From Ursus arctos (lineage: Eukaryota; Chordata; Mammalia; Carnivora; Ursidae): a stretch of 64,000 nucleotides of DNA. The DNA is taken from NCBI RefSeq assembly GCF_023065955.2, contig NW_026622875.1, positions 12,627,001-12,691,000 of the forward strand, given 5' to 3'. Positions 1 through 10,535 of this stretch are shown in pieces. Below the pieces are notes generated by a model that ran no database searches, was not told the DNA's origin, and saw only the letters and a program-made list of their open reading frames with translations. A program made the position numbers and the translations under genes. Each line of letters opens with the position of its first letter. Position 1 is the first letter of the stretch.

Positions 1-160
1 CTTCCATGTATTTGTGTTCTCTCCAGACTTTTTCTTGTGGTTGACTTCTAGTTTCATAGGAATGTGGTGAGAAAAGATGCAAGATATGACTTCAATCTTT
101 TTGAATTTGTTGAGACTTGTTTTGTGGTCTAACATGTGATCTATCTTGGAGAATGTTCCA
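1..160. mobile_element. LINE-1 fragment (old), cut by window start
   Basis: The text around 60-165 (gagacttgttttgtgg, then tgatctatcttggagaatg) is a phrase that I know from old mammalian L1 elements. The fragment is truncated by the window edge, so its orientation and subfamily are not resolved. Confidence 0.6.
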
Positions 161-361
161 TGAGGAATCACATCATTTTAAAAAATCTTGCAACTTCATG
201 TTCAGGTGGTTCAGAAATTTGCAATTTGATAGATACCTTCAAACATATTCCATTCAAAACATATAGTAAAAACAGATATATAAATACAGGTAACCTAAAT
301 GTCCCAAGTGGACTATAGATAAAATAAAAATGTATGAGAACTTAAAAAAATAATAAAAAGG

Positions 362-494
362 AGGGGTGTCTGGGTGGTTCAGTCAGTTTAAGTGTCCAAC
401 TCTTGATTGGGCTCAGGTCTTGATCTCACAGTCATGAGTTGGAGCTCTGCATCAAGCTCCACACTGGGCATGGAGCCTACTTAAAAAAAAAAAA
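362..494 (+). mobile_element. Can-SINE (SINEC), older, short form
   Basis: A diverged SINEC head (tgtctgggtggttcagtcag) holds the A-box region of the tRNA-derived part. It is followed by a B-box-like segment and the abrupt gcatggagcctactt end that joins straight to an A tail. The pyrimidine-rich middle of longer SINECs is absent. Direct repeats are not convincing because both flanks are A-rich. Confidence 0.9.
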
Positions 495-1030
495 GGAACA
501 AAGTAAGCAGGGATAAAGATGAACTTGTCTTGTGGTGGGAACATGAAATAAGTAATGCACCTTCGGTCAGAAACTCCTATAGGATAATGGTGACTCAATC
601 ATGAGAGATGGTGGTCTGAATTCAAGGTCACTATAAAATTAAGAGACGGAGGGTGGTGGGGTGAGCCTCTCCCTCATATAAGTAGAAAAACAAGAAAATA
701 TGTTTGGAGCTCTGGCTTATGGAGAGCTAAAGACCTGGAGAGGTGAAAGGACTCTAATTCACCCTTATGACCAGCAACTGAACAAAGAGTGAGTGACAGC
801 CACAATCCAGTGAGAGATAGTGTTTTGAATTATAATTTTAAGACTTGATTTTTATTGAGAAACCTTGGATCTGTGCCACACCACAAATTTGCTAGTCAGG
901 GGCAGGTATGCAGAGGGATGAGGGTAGGATATAAAAACAACAATAAACCCAAAATATTCAAAGAACTTTCCACATAAAATAAGCCTACAAAGTGAATATT
1001 ACAAAATACAACAAGAAACCTAATGAGAAG
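495..1030. other. Unassigned intergenic DNA
   Basis: No gene, RNA gene or repeat that I can name. It is moderately AT-rich with no sustained coding pattern. Confidence 0.5.
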
Positions 1031-1034
1031 AAAG

Positions 1035-1350
1035 ACAGCATTCACATCAATTAGGATGGCTATATTATTAAAATAAATAAATAAAAACAACATTTGAGAA
1101 TAACAAGTGTTGGCAAAGATGTGGAGAGACTGGAACACTTGTGCATTTCTGGTGGGGATGTAAAATGGTATAATCACTGTTTAGAAAACAGTTTGATAGT
1201 CCATTAAAATCTTAAACCTAGAATTACCATGTGACAATTCCACTTTGGGATATATACATAACAAATAGAATTAAAAGCAGGGATTCAAACAGATGCTGTA
1301 TCCCCACGTTCATAGAAACATTATTCATTATCGGTAACTTATACTAAAAA
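1035..1350 (+). mobile_element. LINE-1 3' region fragment (old)
   Basis: The segment reads like the end of L1 ORF2 running into the 3' UTR: attaggatggctat, then aagatgtggagagactggaac, tggtggggatgtaaaatgg and attaccatgtgacaattcc. These are in the expected order. Many substitutions suggest an L1M-age element, without a clean poly-A end or target-site duplication. Confidence 0.85.
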
Positions 1351-1879
1351 CCTATTTTGGGGGGATTAAAAAATCCTACTCTGTGGGGTTTACAAAAGTA
1401 GCTTAATTACTTTATAATAGACTAATAAGGGGCTTATTAATTGATAGTTAAAATATGATAGGGTCCTTTCTGTGTTTAGAGGAAAGGCTGAAATACTGAA
1501 TTAAAAGGTTTGGTTAGAAAAGTATGCAGTTAATACAATTTCTAAGAATTTAAGAATAGAATCTACTGATTCCAAATGAGCAAAGGAAAAAAAAAGCTGT
1601 CTTTAGAAAACTTTGTCATTCCAAAGAAGCCCTAACAGCAGAAAAAAAAAAAAAAAAGATGAAAAAAAACCAGGAAATTTACCTATTAAAAGAGAGAGAT
1701 TATCAGCTTGGATAAACAGTTACAGTTATCTACAAGAGAGACTAAATTGAAAAGAATAAAGCCACACTGTTTTCCACCCTCAAGCTGGGAGTATTACTAT
1801 TGATAGAGCTGAGACCTGTTTATGGAATGTTCTGCTAGCATGCTCCTCACAATCCCTCTCTCTCCTGAAATATTCGTTC
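1351..1879. other. Unassigned AT-rich DNA with A-runs
   Basis: No gene or nameable repeat. A-rich tracts occur around 1640-1670 and could be decayed retroposon tails, but no body was recognised upstream. Confidence 0.45.
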
Positions 1880-2830
1880 GACCTCTCTATATATTTCTAT
1901 GGATTTCTATTCATACAGATGCATCCCTGAGCAATATGTTTATCATTTTCATATTTTCAAACTTTATGTGAATTGGAACACAGTACCTACTCTTCTGCAA
2001 CATCTTGCTTCAACATTATGTTTATAAGATTTAGCCATGTGGATGAAGTTTTTTCATTTTTGCTGTGAATAGTATTTTGTTTGAATAAACCATTTTTATG
2101 TTGGATAATTAGAGTTTTCTCCAAATTTTCATAATCACAAACAATGCTGCTATATATTTACTTGTACAAATTTCCTTGGCCACATATTTAAGAAATTCTG
2201 CTTTATAACAAAGAGTGAAATTGCTGGTTTATGAGACATGTTTATACATTCAGCTTTGCTAGATTTCATCAAGTTGTGCTCCAATGTAGATATTTGTCCC
2301 AGACTATATTTCTACCACCCGTAATGAGAATTCTCATTAATTTGCATTCCCTTTAGCTTGGTATTACAAGACTGCTTAATTTTACCAATCTTGTTGGTAT
2401 GCAATAGTTTCTAATTGTGATTTTAATTTACATTTTCCTGCAATTCAGTGAGTTGGAGCATCTTTTATAATACCATCAATTTGGTTTAGTGGCAATTTGG
2501 TTTTCTTATTTTGTGAATTTCCTTCTCATACCCTTTGTCCATTTCCCTTTTGGTTTGTGGGGGTTTTTCCTGATTAGTAAGAGTTCACTATATAATCTGC
2601 ATAATAATTCTTTGTGGAATATATGTATTTCAAATTAACTCCTCCCAGTTATCTTTTCACTTTCCTTCTGGGGTCTTTTGAGGAATAAAATTTCTAATGT
2701 AAGCATCATCTATACTATCAGTCTTTTCTTGAATAGATATTACTTTAGCATCTTTTAAAAAATTCTTCCCCAGATCAAGATCGTGAAAATATTTTGCTAT
2801 ATTTTCTTCAAAAACGTCCAAGTTTTGGTG
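1880..2830 (-). mobile_element. LINE-1 3' region, ancient, antisense
   Basis: Read on the plus strand, this is the antisense of an old L1 3' end: a 'gccatgtggatgaag' segment, then 'acaatgctgctatata', 'gagcatcttttataat', 'ccctttgtccatttccc' and an 'agttttggtgttttaca' segment, in the order seen in antisense L1M 3' regions. Divergence is high and breakpoints are approximate. No gene is present inside it. Confidence 0.75.
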
Positions 2831-3773
2831 TTTTACACTTAGGTTATTTAATATACCTGAAGCAATGGCTAATGCTGATATGAGCACAGAAGGAAAATGA
2901 AGCCTTTGGCAGAAGTTCTTTTGGGGACTAGGCTCCTTCAGTCTCTTACCCATCTGAGTCCAAAGCCCTGCAGTTCTTAGCAACTGCTTTCTCTTTTCTT
3001 ATCCAGGTCTGCCTTCTAGGGAAAACATGCTTCTGGAACTATCGATTGCTATACAAGTTTTGTTCTCCCACAGATTCATATCCCTTAGTCCCTGATAATT
3101 GACCACAGTTAGGATGGCATCCTCTTTTCCTCAGGGAAACCCTTGGTACTATCCTTCTAAGAAAGATTTTACTCAGAGATTTCCCGGTTCTTTTCTGATT
3201 TTACCCAGAAGGTGACCTATTCAGCAATTTCATACACCAAATAAAGAGACAGAGAGGAAAATAAACTCACTAATTTAAACTCTAGGTTAGAGTGATGTGC
3301 TTTACAACCATGTTGTCCTTTAGCCAGCCAATAAATATTATTTGCACTCAGTCAATCCAAATTTTAATGGCTCTTATTTTCTTACTTTATATACTAAATC
3401 TATAAATATTCATATAGAAAAAAATTCTCATTAAAATGGTTGAGTTCCCTCTTTGTAACTCAATATAGCAGTAGACAGCAAAAATAAAGCTCCTAAATTG
3501 AGGTCCCCTAAACTGATGTTTTCCTATTCCCTTTTACTAATGAGTAGTTCAGTATTGGACTTCCCTCTACTCTCTCACATAACTCCATCACCATCTAAGA
3601 AGTCCTCGTATGTCAAGTGCTTTGTGCAATGAACAGAGAGGGTGATACGGCTATTGGTACCTTTGCTTGAACCCTGTGTGGCCCTATTATCTTATATAAT
3701 ACATTTATATAATATTACAGTGCTGGAAAGGATAGCAGGGAAAGAGAATGAATTTTCCAACTTCTGTCATCAG
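2831..3773. other. Unassigned intergenic DNA
   Basis: I see no gene or recognisable repeat. Base composition is ordinary, and the open reading stretches are short and unlike known proteins. Confidence 0.5.
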
Positions 3774-3788
3774 AAGTCTTTACCAGAG

Positions 3789-3979
3789 GGGCGCCTGGGT
3801 AGTTCAGCCGTTAAGCATCTGCCTTCGGCTCAGGTCATGATCCCAGGGTCCTGGGATCCAGCCCCGCATCGGGCTCCCTGCTCGGTGGGAAGCCTGCTTC
3901 TCCCTCTCACACTCCCCTTGCTTGTGTTCCCTCTCTCGCTGTCTCTCTCTGTCAAATTACAAAAAAAAAAAAAAAAAAA
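3789..3979 (+). mobile_element. Can-SINE (SINEC), full length
   Basis: A complete SINEC: gggcgcctgggtagttcag head with A box, a 'cctgggatccagcccc' B-box region, a pyrimidine-rich middle, and a long A tail. It belongs to the aggtcatgatcccaggg subgroup. Target-site duplication: aagtctttaccagag at 3774-3788 against aagtctttggcagag at 3978-3992 (13 of 15 identical). Short open readings across it are fortuitous. Confidence 0.97.
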
Positions 3980-4124
3980 GTCTTTGGCAGAGAGAAGTGA
4001 GGAAAGAGTTATAAGTAGTGAAAATGATTCCAAACTGTGCCCAAACAGGCAATCATATGTGGTGCTTGATAGTCTGGAGGAGAAAGACAAGCCTGCTATA
4101 TACCTTACTGATGTGCTTCCTGCT

Positions 4125-4215
4125 ACGAGTCAAGGCTACTGTGTTCAGGGTCAAACAGCAAATTGGAAATGCTAGAATTCAAATCCCTGGTTTTAGCAAG
4201 TCAGGTCAACCTAAG
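4125..4215 (-). mobile_element. Possible MIR fragment
   Basis: A weak resemblance to antisense MIR: 'agggtcaaacagcaaattgg' followed by 'gaattcaaatccctggt'. It is heavily decayed and could be coincidental. Confidence 0.4.
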
Positions 4216-5100
4216 TAATTCTTTTGTAACCAACCAGTTTGTACACTGGGAATGGAGAGTAAAAAGGGACCTGACAAGGATGATGCTGATTTGGAAGCAG
4301 AGGCTCAAATATAGGAGAGGAGGCCTGGGGAAAGGGAACTAAAAAAGTCCTCAAGTCTTTTCACTCAAATAAGGAAAATATAAAGAGCTTCACTGAAAGT
4401 GAGGAGTCAGTGATGTGCGTTTGAGATAAATGCAGCAAACTGATTTTCAGTACACTCCAGGTGGTTTCTTACAAATTATAGTGAGGAAAATTTGTACAAT
4501 TTAGGAATATCCACTTTGAGGGGAAACACACTTTGTGTTCACCTTAATTCACTTTACATTTTCCCCATCCTTTGCACCTCTTACAATTTAATGTTACTAA
4601 TGAAATCCCAGAAAGCAGAAAAGAAACACAAGCTGGGTGGAGACACTTCTAAGGCAATTCCATAAGAGATTCAGAAAGAATCATGTAGGAAAAAACACTG
4701 CTCCAGAAGAGGCAGGGTAGAAATCAAAGCTGCTTTCTTAACCGGCCTGGAAATCCCCTTAGGACCTAGAGGAAACTCCTGGAAGTACAGATAAAAGACA
4801 TCTGGTTCTGTTACTGCTTCTGTGAGGATATATTTGATGGGGGTGATAATAGTTATAGAAGGAAAAAGAGATATTTTTTATGTAAAATAAACAAAAATGA
4901 GGCTGCACAAATTCTCAGAATGCAAATGCTTAGTTATATTGAAAACAATTCTTTTGAAAGAAAATTGATGAAGATACACATTTTGAACCTTCAGAAGAGT
5001 TTGGATTGTAAAATGATACAATAAATTAACATCTTGGGTAAAAAGATAATTTGTAATCTCTTGATGAAGCTAAATTTTCAATGAAGGAAAATGACATATT
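4216..5100. other. Unassigned intergenic DNA
   Basis: No gene or repeat recognised. AT-rich, with no splice-plus-coding pattern. Confidence 0.5.
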
Positions 5101-5190
5101 AAAAAGAAGGAGGAGGAGGAGGGGAGGGGGAGAAGGAGAAGGAGAAGAAGAGGAAGAGGAAGAAGAAGAAGAAAAGAAGAAGAAGAAGAA
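5101..5190 (+). repeat. Purine-only (GGA)n/(GAA)n tract
   Basis: About 90 bases of uninterrupted A and G, passing from GGA-rich through GGGGAGGGGG to GAA-rich repeats. On the other strand it reads as a serine/leucine-rich open frame, which is an artefact of the repeat. Long homopurine tracts of this kind can form triplex (H-DNA) structures and vary in length. Confidence 0.97.
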
Positions 5191-5486
5191 TTGTTTGGTG
5201 ATTTGGGTGGCATATTGCAAATATATAACTTAAATGGAAAAAAACAGAAAAGGAAGAGGATCAAAAGGATAAGTGATAAATATAAATGTTATTTTCTATT
5301 TATAGTTTATAATATACAGACTTAATATATAGTTAAGATACAGTAATCCTCTATAACTTGCAGTTAAAAAAAACTCTCTACAGCGTACCCATAATATATG
5401 CTATGAAAGAAATACACATTTACTTAAATTTTTCTGCTTATGCTGGGTAGAGAAGCTCCTCTTTCAGACAAAAATAACTGCTTATG

Positions 5487-6067
5487 ATACGCAAAGAGCC
5501 CCAAATGTACATTGACAGAATGGGTAAAGAAGATGTGAGATATAGATACATATATATATATACATACACATATACATGTATACATATATATGTATATGTA
5601 TGTATATAATGGATGTATGTGTGTGTATATATGTGTATATATAATGGAATATTACTCAGCCATCAAAAAGAATGAAATCTTACCATTTGCAATGACGTGG
5701 ATGGAACTAGAGGGTATTATGCTAAGCAAAAGAAGTCAGAGAAGGACAAATACCATATGATTTCACTCATATGTGGAATTTAAGAGGAAAACATATGAAC
5801 ATAAGGGAAGGGAAGGAAAAATAAAACAAGATAAAAACAGAGAGGGAAGGAAACCATAAGGGACTCTTAACTATAGGAAACAAACTGAGGGTTGCTAGAG
5901 GGATGGTGGGTGGGGGGATGGGTTAATTGGGTGATAGGCATTAAGGAGGGCACATGATATAATGAGCATTGGGTGTTACATGCAACTGATGAATTACTAA
6001 ACTCTACCCTTGATACTAATAATATACTATATGTTAACTATATTTAATTTAAATAAAAAATTTAAAA
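5487..6067 (+). mobile_element. Carnivore-type LINE-1, 5'-truncated 3' end
   Basis: The insert begins in the late ORF2/3' UTR text (attgacagaatgggtaaag). It passes through a long AT/GT microsatellite (about 5545-5645), then aatggaatattactcagcc, gatttcactcatatgtgg and cattgggtgttacatgcaac, ending in an A-rich tail. This tail order is the carnivore L1 3' end. Flanks carry a likely duplication: aactgcttatg at 5476-5486 and aactgtttatg at 6068-6078 (10 of 11). It is a dead fragment with no intact reading frame. Confidence 0.93.
5547..5645. repeat. AT/GT microsatellite inside L1 3' UTR
   Basis: Alternating purine-pyrimidine (TA, CATA, TGTA) DNA with several short palindromes, for example tacatatatatgta at 5581-5594. 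It occupies the place where carnivore L1 3' ends usually carry an unstable simple repeat. Confidence 0.9.
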
Positions 6068-6078
6068 AACTGTTTATG

Positions 6079-8340
6079 CACATACAGTAGATTCAGATAA
6101 TATTTGTAAAAGATGTTCTAAGATAGGCAGATTGGATTAATTTACTAACCAAGGTGTTTCACCATGACAAGGGAGACATTCTGAAATGATTATCAAATGC
6201 ATTTCCTCATTCTATTGTTTGAAAAATCAAAAGACTAAAAACCTATTAGATGAGGCCCTGGTCCAATTTGTGCTTCAACTGGTCCACAAGACACCTTTCA
6301 GAGATCAAATTATTGAAAACGTAGAAACATACTGCAAGTGAATAATACTTTTTCTAGTAAAAAAAAAATCTCTCAAACATCTGGTATAATGTTCCATACT
6401 CTCAAAGCAGATACATCATGCCTTACAAATGTAAGCTTATATTAAACTTGAATTTAAATTAGTTATGTGAACTCTACCTTCTGATTTTTATGACAAAAAT
6501 TAGGCATCTTACCAAGGACATATTTTTCTAATAGATGAAATTTGATTCTTTTACACAAAGAAGAAATTTAGAAAGTGACTGGGTGATCATACATAAGCTA
6601 ATCACCCCAGTCTTATGTTTATGACAATACCCTGAATAGTTTATCACTTCCCCTACATGCTCCTCAACCTTTCACCGGCATTTTTTTTTTTTCAAAGACT
6701 GTGAACTCACAATAACTAGAACGTAGGTCCTTTCTTTTCCCTTTCATACATTGTCTATTTTGGAATACCTGGTAGATTTAAATAAAGGAATGATTTTAAC
6801 CCTCATCACGTCAAACTTTAATGCTTTTGATCAAAGCTCACTGTGTATTTAAAGTTAGTTTTCACAGTAAGGTCAAAAAATGACACATGTTACTAAATCC
6901 CTAAACTCTGTGGATTTTCTACCTTTTCTTTATTATATGTATTTAATATGCTGGATCTTGAGGGCTTGTCAGTACTTTCTCTGTTTAGCTTACTCTCAAA
7001 TTTCCATATTTTGCTTAAAGTGGCTAAGAAACAAGCTACATGATATTATGAGTGTATACTAAGAAAAGACAATGATATGCTAAAAATAATTGCCATTGAT
7101 GAGCTCAGAATAACCTCACTAGTTATTCAATACTCCAATAATCATAGTTCAGAATCTGCAATTGTTAATATGGTATAACTTTTATGGTACATAAACTAAA
7201 AGGTATCACTGAATCATAAGTTCTTCTATTGTAAAAAAGGGACTGAACTCTTAATTTCATTAGCTTTTTCATACTAACTTTTTAATAAATTAATGAGTTT
7301 ACAACATCCTTTAGCTTTTGTATCTACTGATTGTTAAATGTTAATATACTGTTATATGTATAATATGTGAGAACATATTTGTATTTAATTATAATTAATT
7401 AAATAATTTATATCACAATTATTACAAATATAAGATATATTAATATATGTTTATGATATATATGTATATATAAGTTGAGAGATATTATTCATGGGAATCA
7501 CTACTTTACATTTTTGTTTATCATACATATGCTCAAATAAGTACAAATCATGTTTTAAAGTATCGTTTACAGTTCTAGATTTTCAGGCATTCCCACAGTT
7601 ACATGCCTTCAAGTTATCAAAATTAAGACATAAAATGTCTTAATGAGTGATATAAACAAAATATAAGTAAAAAGTTACTTTATGAAGGATGAGTGACAAT
7701 GTTGAGAATTCTAACAAACGATACATATGCATGTAGCATGTTTAAACTGATTAGTTTTCTGGGATATTTTAATTCAGAGACTTCCTCTTCAGTCTTTCCT
7801 GCATTACTAAGAAATAGTTTTCCCTTAGTAACCAAGTAATTTAAAGTAGAGAGAACATATAATGAAAACTAACAATAAGTTACAAATAAATTTAAGAAAA
7901 TTGAGTTTAAAAAACCAATATTTCTATTGATAGCAGTTTTATTGTTGAAATAATAGCTTTACAGAGGTATGAAAAATTAATAATTTCTATTTTAAGAAGT
8001 ATCAGGTATCCTAGAAACATAAAATGAAGATATTCCATACTCTTCTGCAATTCTGCAAATAATCAGAACTTATAAGTTAATTTGAGAAGCAATAACTCAA
8101 CCTATGTTAACAGTCTCTAGCTACTAACCAGAATGTAGAATATATACTTTTTGATGGAATAAATGATTATGCAATATGATCAAGAAGGTTTTCTCTTTCA
8201 GATTTTGTTTCTGACATCTAATTTTAGGTTTGAAGATATTTTTATAGCAAACAACTTTTACACTTTCATATTCAAAAATTGATTGAGGGTAATAGTCTCT
8301 GACATAGTGTGGTTGTAACAGATTTTGTGTGTGTTATGTG
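6079..8340. other. Unassigned AT-rich intergenic DNA
   Basis: A 2.3-kb stretch with no gene and no repeat I can name. A T-run lies near 6680, and an extremely AT-rich segment (TAATTA/ATATAT) spans about 7320-7475. The segment at about 6695-6785 faintly resembles an L2 or MIR 3' end but is too decayed to call. Confidence 0.5.
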
Positions 8341-8344
8341 TGTT

Positions 8345-9080
8345 TATATTTTCATTTTTAATAGATTTACTTTTTAGAGCACTTTTAAATTCACAGCAAA
8401 ACTGAACAGAAAGCACAGAGATTTCTTCTATACCTCCTGACCCCACACATGCATAGCCTCCCCATAATCAACATCTCCCTCAAAGTGGTATATTTGTTAC
8501 AATTGATGAACATACACTGACACATCATGATAATCCAAAGTCCACAGTTACACAGTGGTTCACTCTTTGTGTTTTACATTCAATGGATTTAGACAAATGT
8601 TTATGACATGTACTCACCTTTATAATGTCATACAGAATATTTCCACTGCCTTAAAGATCCTCTGTGCTCTATTTATCTTTCCCTGCCCCCTAACCTCTGG
8701 CAACTACTAATCTTTTTACTGTCTCCACAGTTTTGCCTTTTCCAGAATTTCATATATTTGGGGTCATACAGTGTGAAGCCTTTACAGATTGGCTTCTTTC
8801 ACTTAGTAATATGCATTTGAAGTTCTTCCATGTCTTTTTATGATTTAATAACTCATTTCTTTTTAGTGATGAATAATATTCTATTACCTGGATGTACCAC
8901 AGTTTATTCATTCACCTACTATAGGACATCTTGGTTGTTTCTACGTTTTGGCAATTATAAAATAAGCTCCCATAAATATCCTTGTGCAGATTTTGTGTTG
9001 ACATGTTTTCAGCTCCTTTGTGTATATACCAAGGCGTGGATCACATGGTAAGAGTATGTATAGTTTTACAAACTGTAACA
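8345..9080 (-). mobile_element. LINE-1 3' region (old), antisense
   Basis: On the plus strand it gives the classic antisense L1M 3' text: 'cacttttaaattcacagc', 'ctctggcaactactaatc', 'ggcttctttcacttagtaat', 'ggatgtaccacagtttattc' and 'aaggcgtggatcacatgg', in the expected order over about 730 bp. It is diverged with small indels. No duplication flanks were recognised. Confidence 0.88.
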
Positions 9081-9535
9081 GTTTTAAAATAGTGGCACTC
9101 TAAGATACATACTAGAATAACATTTATATGTTAGGATAAAAAAATAAAAGAGAACAATATTGTCAAAATTGTTTTCCTTGGGTATAACTAGGCAAGAAAA
9201 CAAAATAAATTTATAAGTTTGTCTTTTGTGAAAAAAAGAAAGTAAAAAGTTCTTTACCAAATAAATGCACATATAACCAACTGAATAATTATTCTGGAAA
9301 TATAAAAAAGTTTACCATTAAAACAAATACATAGAAAGTTTCATTTCCAATTATATGGTGAGTTAGTTTCTCAGATAGACTCTTTCAATGAAAACGGCTA
9401 AAATACCAGATAAATTAAAATTAAAAATCTTAAGCATAGAGATGTACTTACAAGAAAGTAAGAAATACTCAAGCCAAAATCTACTTGAAAGCAGAAATCC
9501 TGAGAACAAATCACTACAAGTGACTTTTGAAGAAC
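9081..9535. other. Unassigned AT-rich DNA
   Basis: No gene. The A-rich plus-strand text from about 9370 may be part of the old L1 that continues after the SINE at 9553, but I cannot place its 5' boundary. Confidence 0.4.
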
Positions 9536-9552
9536 AGAAAACTGAACTTTGT

Positions 9553-9755
9553 GGGGCGCCTGGGTGGCTCAGTCGTTAAACGTCTGCCTTCAGCTCAGGG
9601 TGTGATCCCGGAGTTCTGGGATCGAGCCCCATATCGGGCTCCTCTGCTGGGAGCCTGCTTCTTCCTCTCCCACTCCCCCTGTTTGTGTTCCCTCTCTCGC
9701 TGGCTGTGCCTCTCTCTGTCAAATAAATAAATAAAATCTTTAAAAAAAAAAAAAA
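9553..9755 (+). mobile_element. Can-SINE (SINEC), young-looking, nested
   Basis: Full-length SINEC with ggggcgcctgggtggctcag head, B box gatcgagcccc, pyrimidine-rich middle, repeated aataaa and an A tail. It carries the ggagcctgcttcttcctc variant of the younger groups. The target-site duplication is an exact 17-mer, agaaaactgaactttgt, at 9536-9552 and 9756-9772. It may have inserted into older L1 sequence. Confidence 0.98.
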
Positions 9756-9772
9756 AGAAAACTGAACTTTGT

Positions 9773-10502
9773 TTTCCATTGGCTCTAGGGCATCAGGGAC
9801 CAGTAGCAAGGCCTTAGTACCTTTGTCAAGTCAAGCAGTATAAGAGGAGAGATATCTAACAAACCTCCTTCCCCTAGCTTCGAGACAAATGGATTATCTT
9901 GAATCTAGGCACTGAAATAAGAAAGAAAGAAAAAAACACCTGTCTTTAAAATACTGTAACCACAAGCCTAACCTTATATCAACTTGGAGTCAGAATTCAT
10001 ACTACTTTATACAATCTGAACAAATGATAAAACTTTATGTGGCCTCAAATGGATAATGCACTAGACAATTTCCAGAAACTAAGAATCCTCTTAGGAAGAG
10101 TCTACTTTTATCCCAGTTCTCAATTTCCAGCAAGTAGGGTTCCAGAGAATTGAAAAACTTGAGAAGTCACAGTAAGAGAGAAGCAGTAACAACAATAAGC
10201 AACAAAGACTTTATATATTGGAATTATCAGACACAGAATATGAAATAAAAATGTTATGATAATTACAAAATAAGTATAATCTTGAAACAATTTTTTCACA
10301 GAATGCAAAATTATATACAATAAAATAATGTTCTCATTCTGGATGAAATAGAATAAGCACATTTCACCTTTTCCCACTGAATATAACTATGAAACCAGGA
10401 CAGAATGCATAGATCAACCATGTGGAGTCTCTGACAATTTTACACAGTAGGCAGATTGGAGAAGAACACTAGAATTTCAAAATAACACAAATAAGCAGTG
10501 AG

Positions 10503-10535
<33 letters not shown>

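Noticed and set aside
3642..4175. 177-codon open stretch, the longest in the window
   Set aside because: It runs straight through a SINE and its A tail (poly-lysine in the reading), so it is an artefact of repeat sequence.
5026..5264. Serine- and leucine-rich open stretches on the minus strand
   Set aside because: They are translations of the (GGA)n/(GAA)n purine tract.
9553..9755. tRNA gene in SINE heads (A- and B-box motifs)
   Set aside because: The boxes belong to the tRNA-derived part of Can-SINEs. No copy folds as a cloverleaf with intact acceptor ends by eye.
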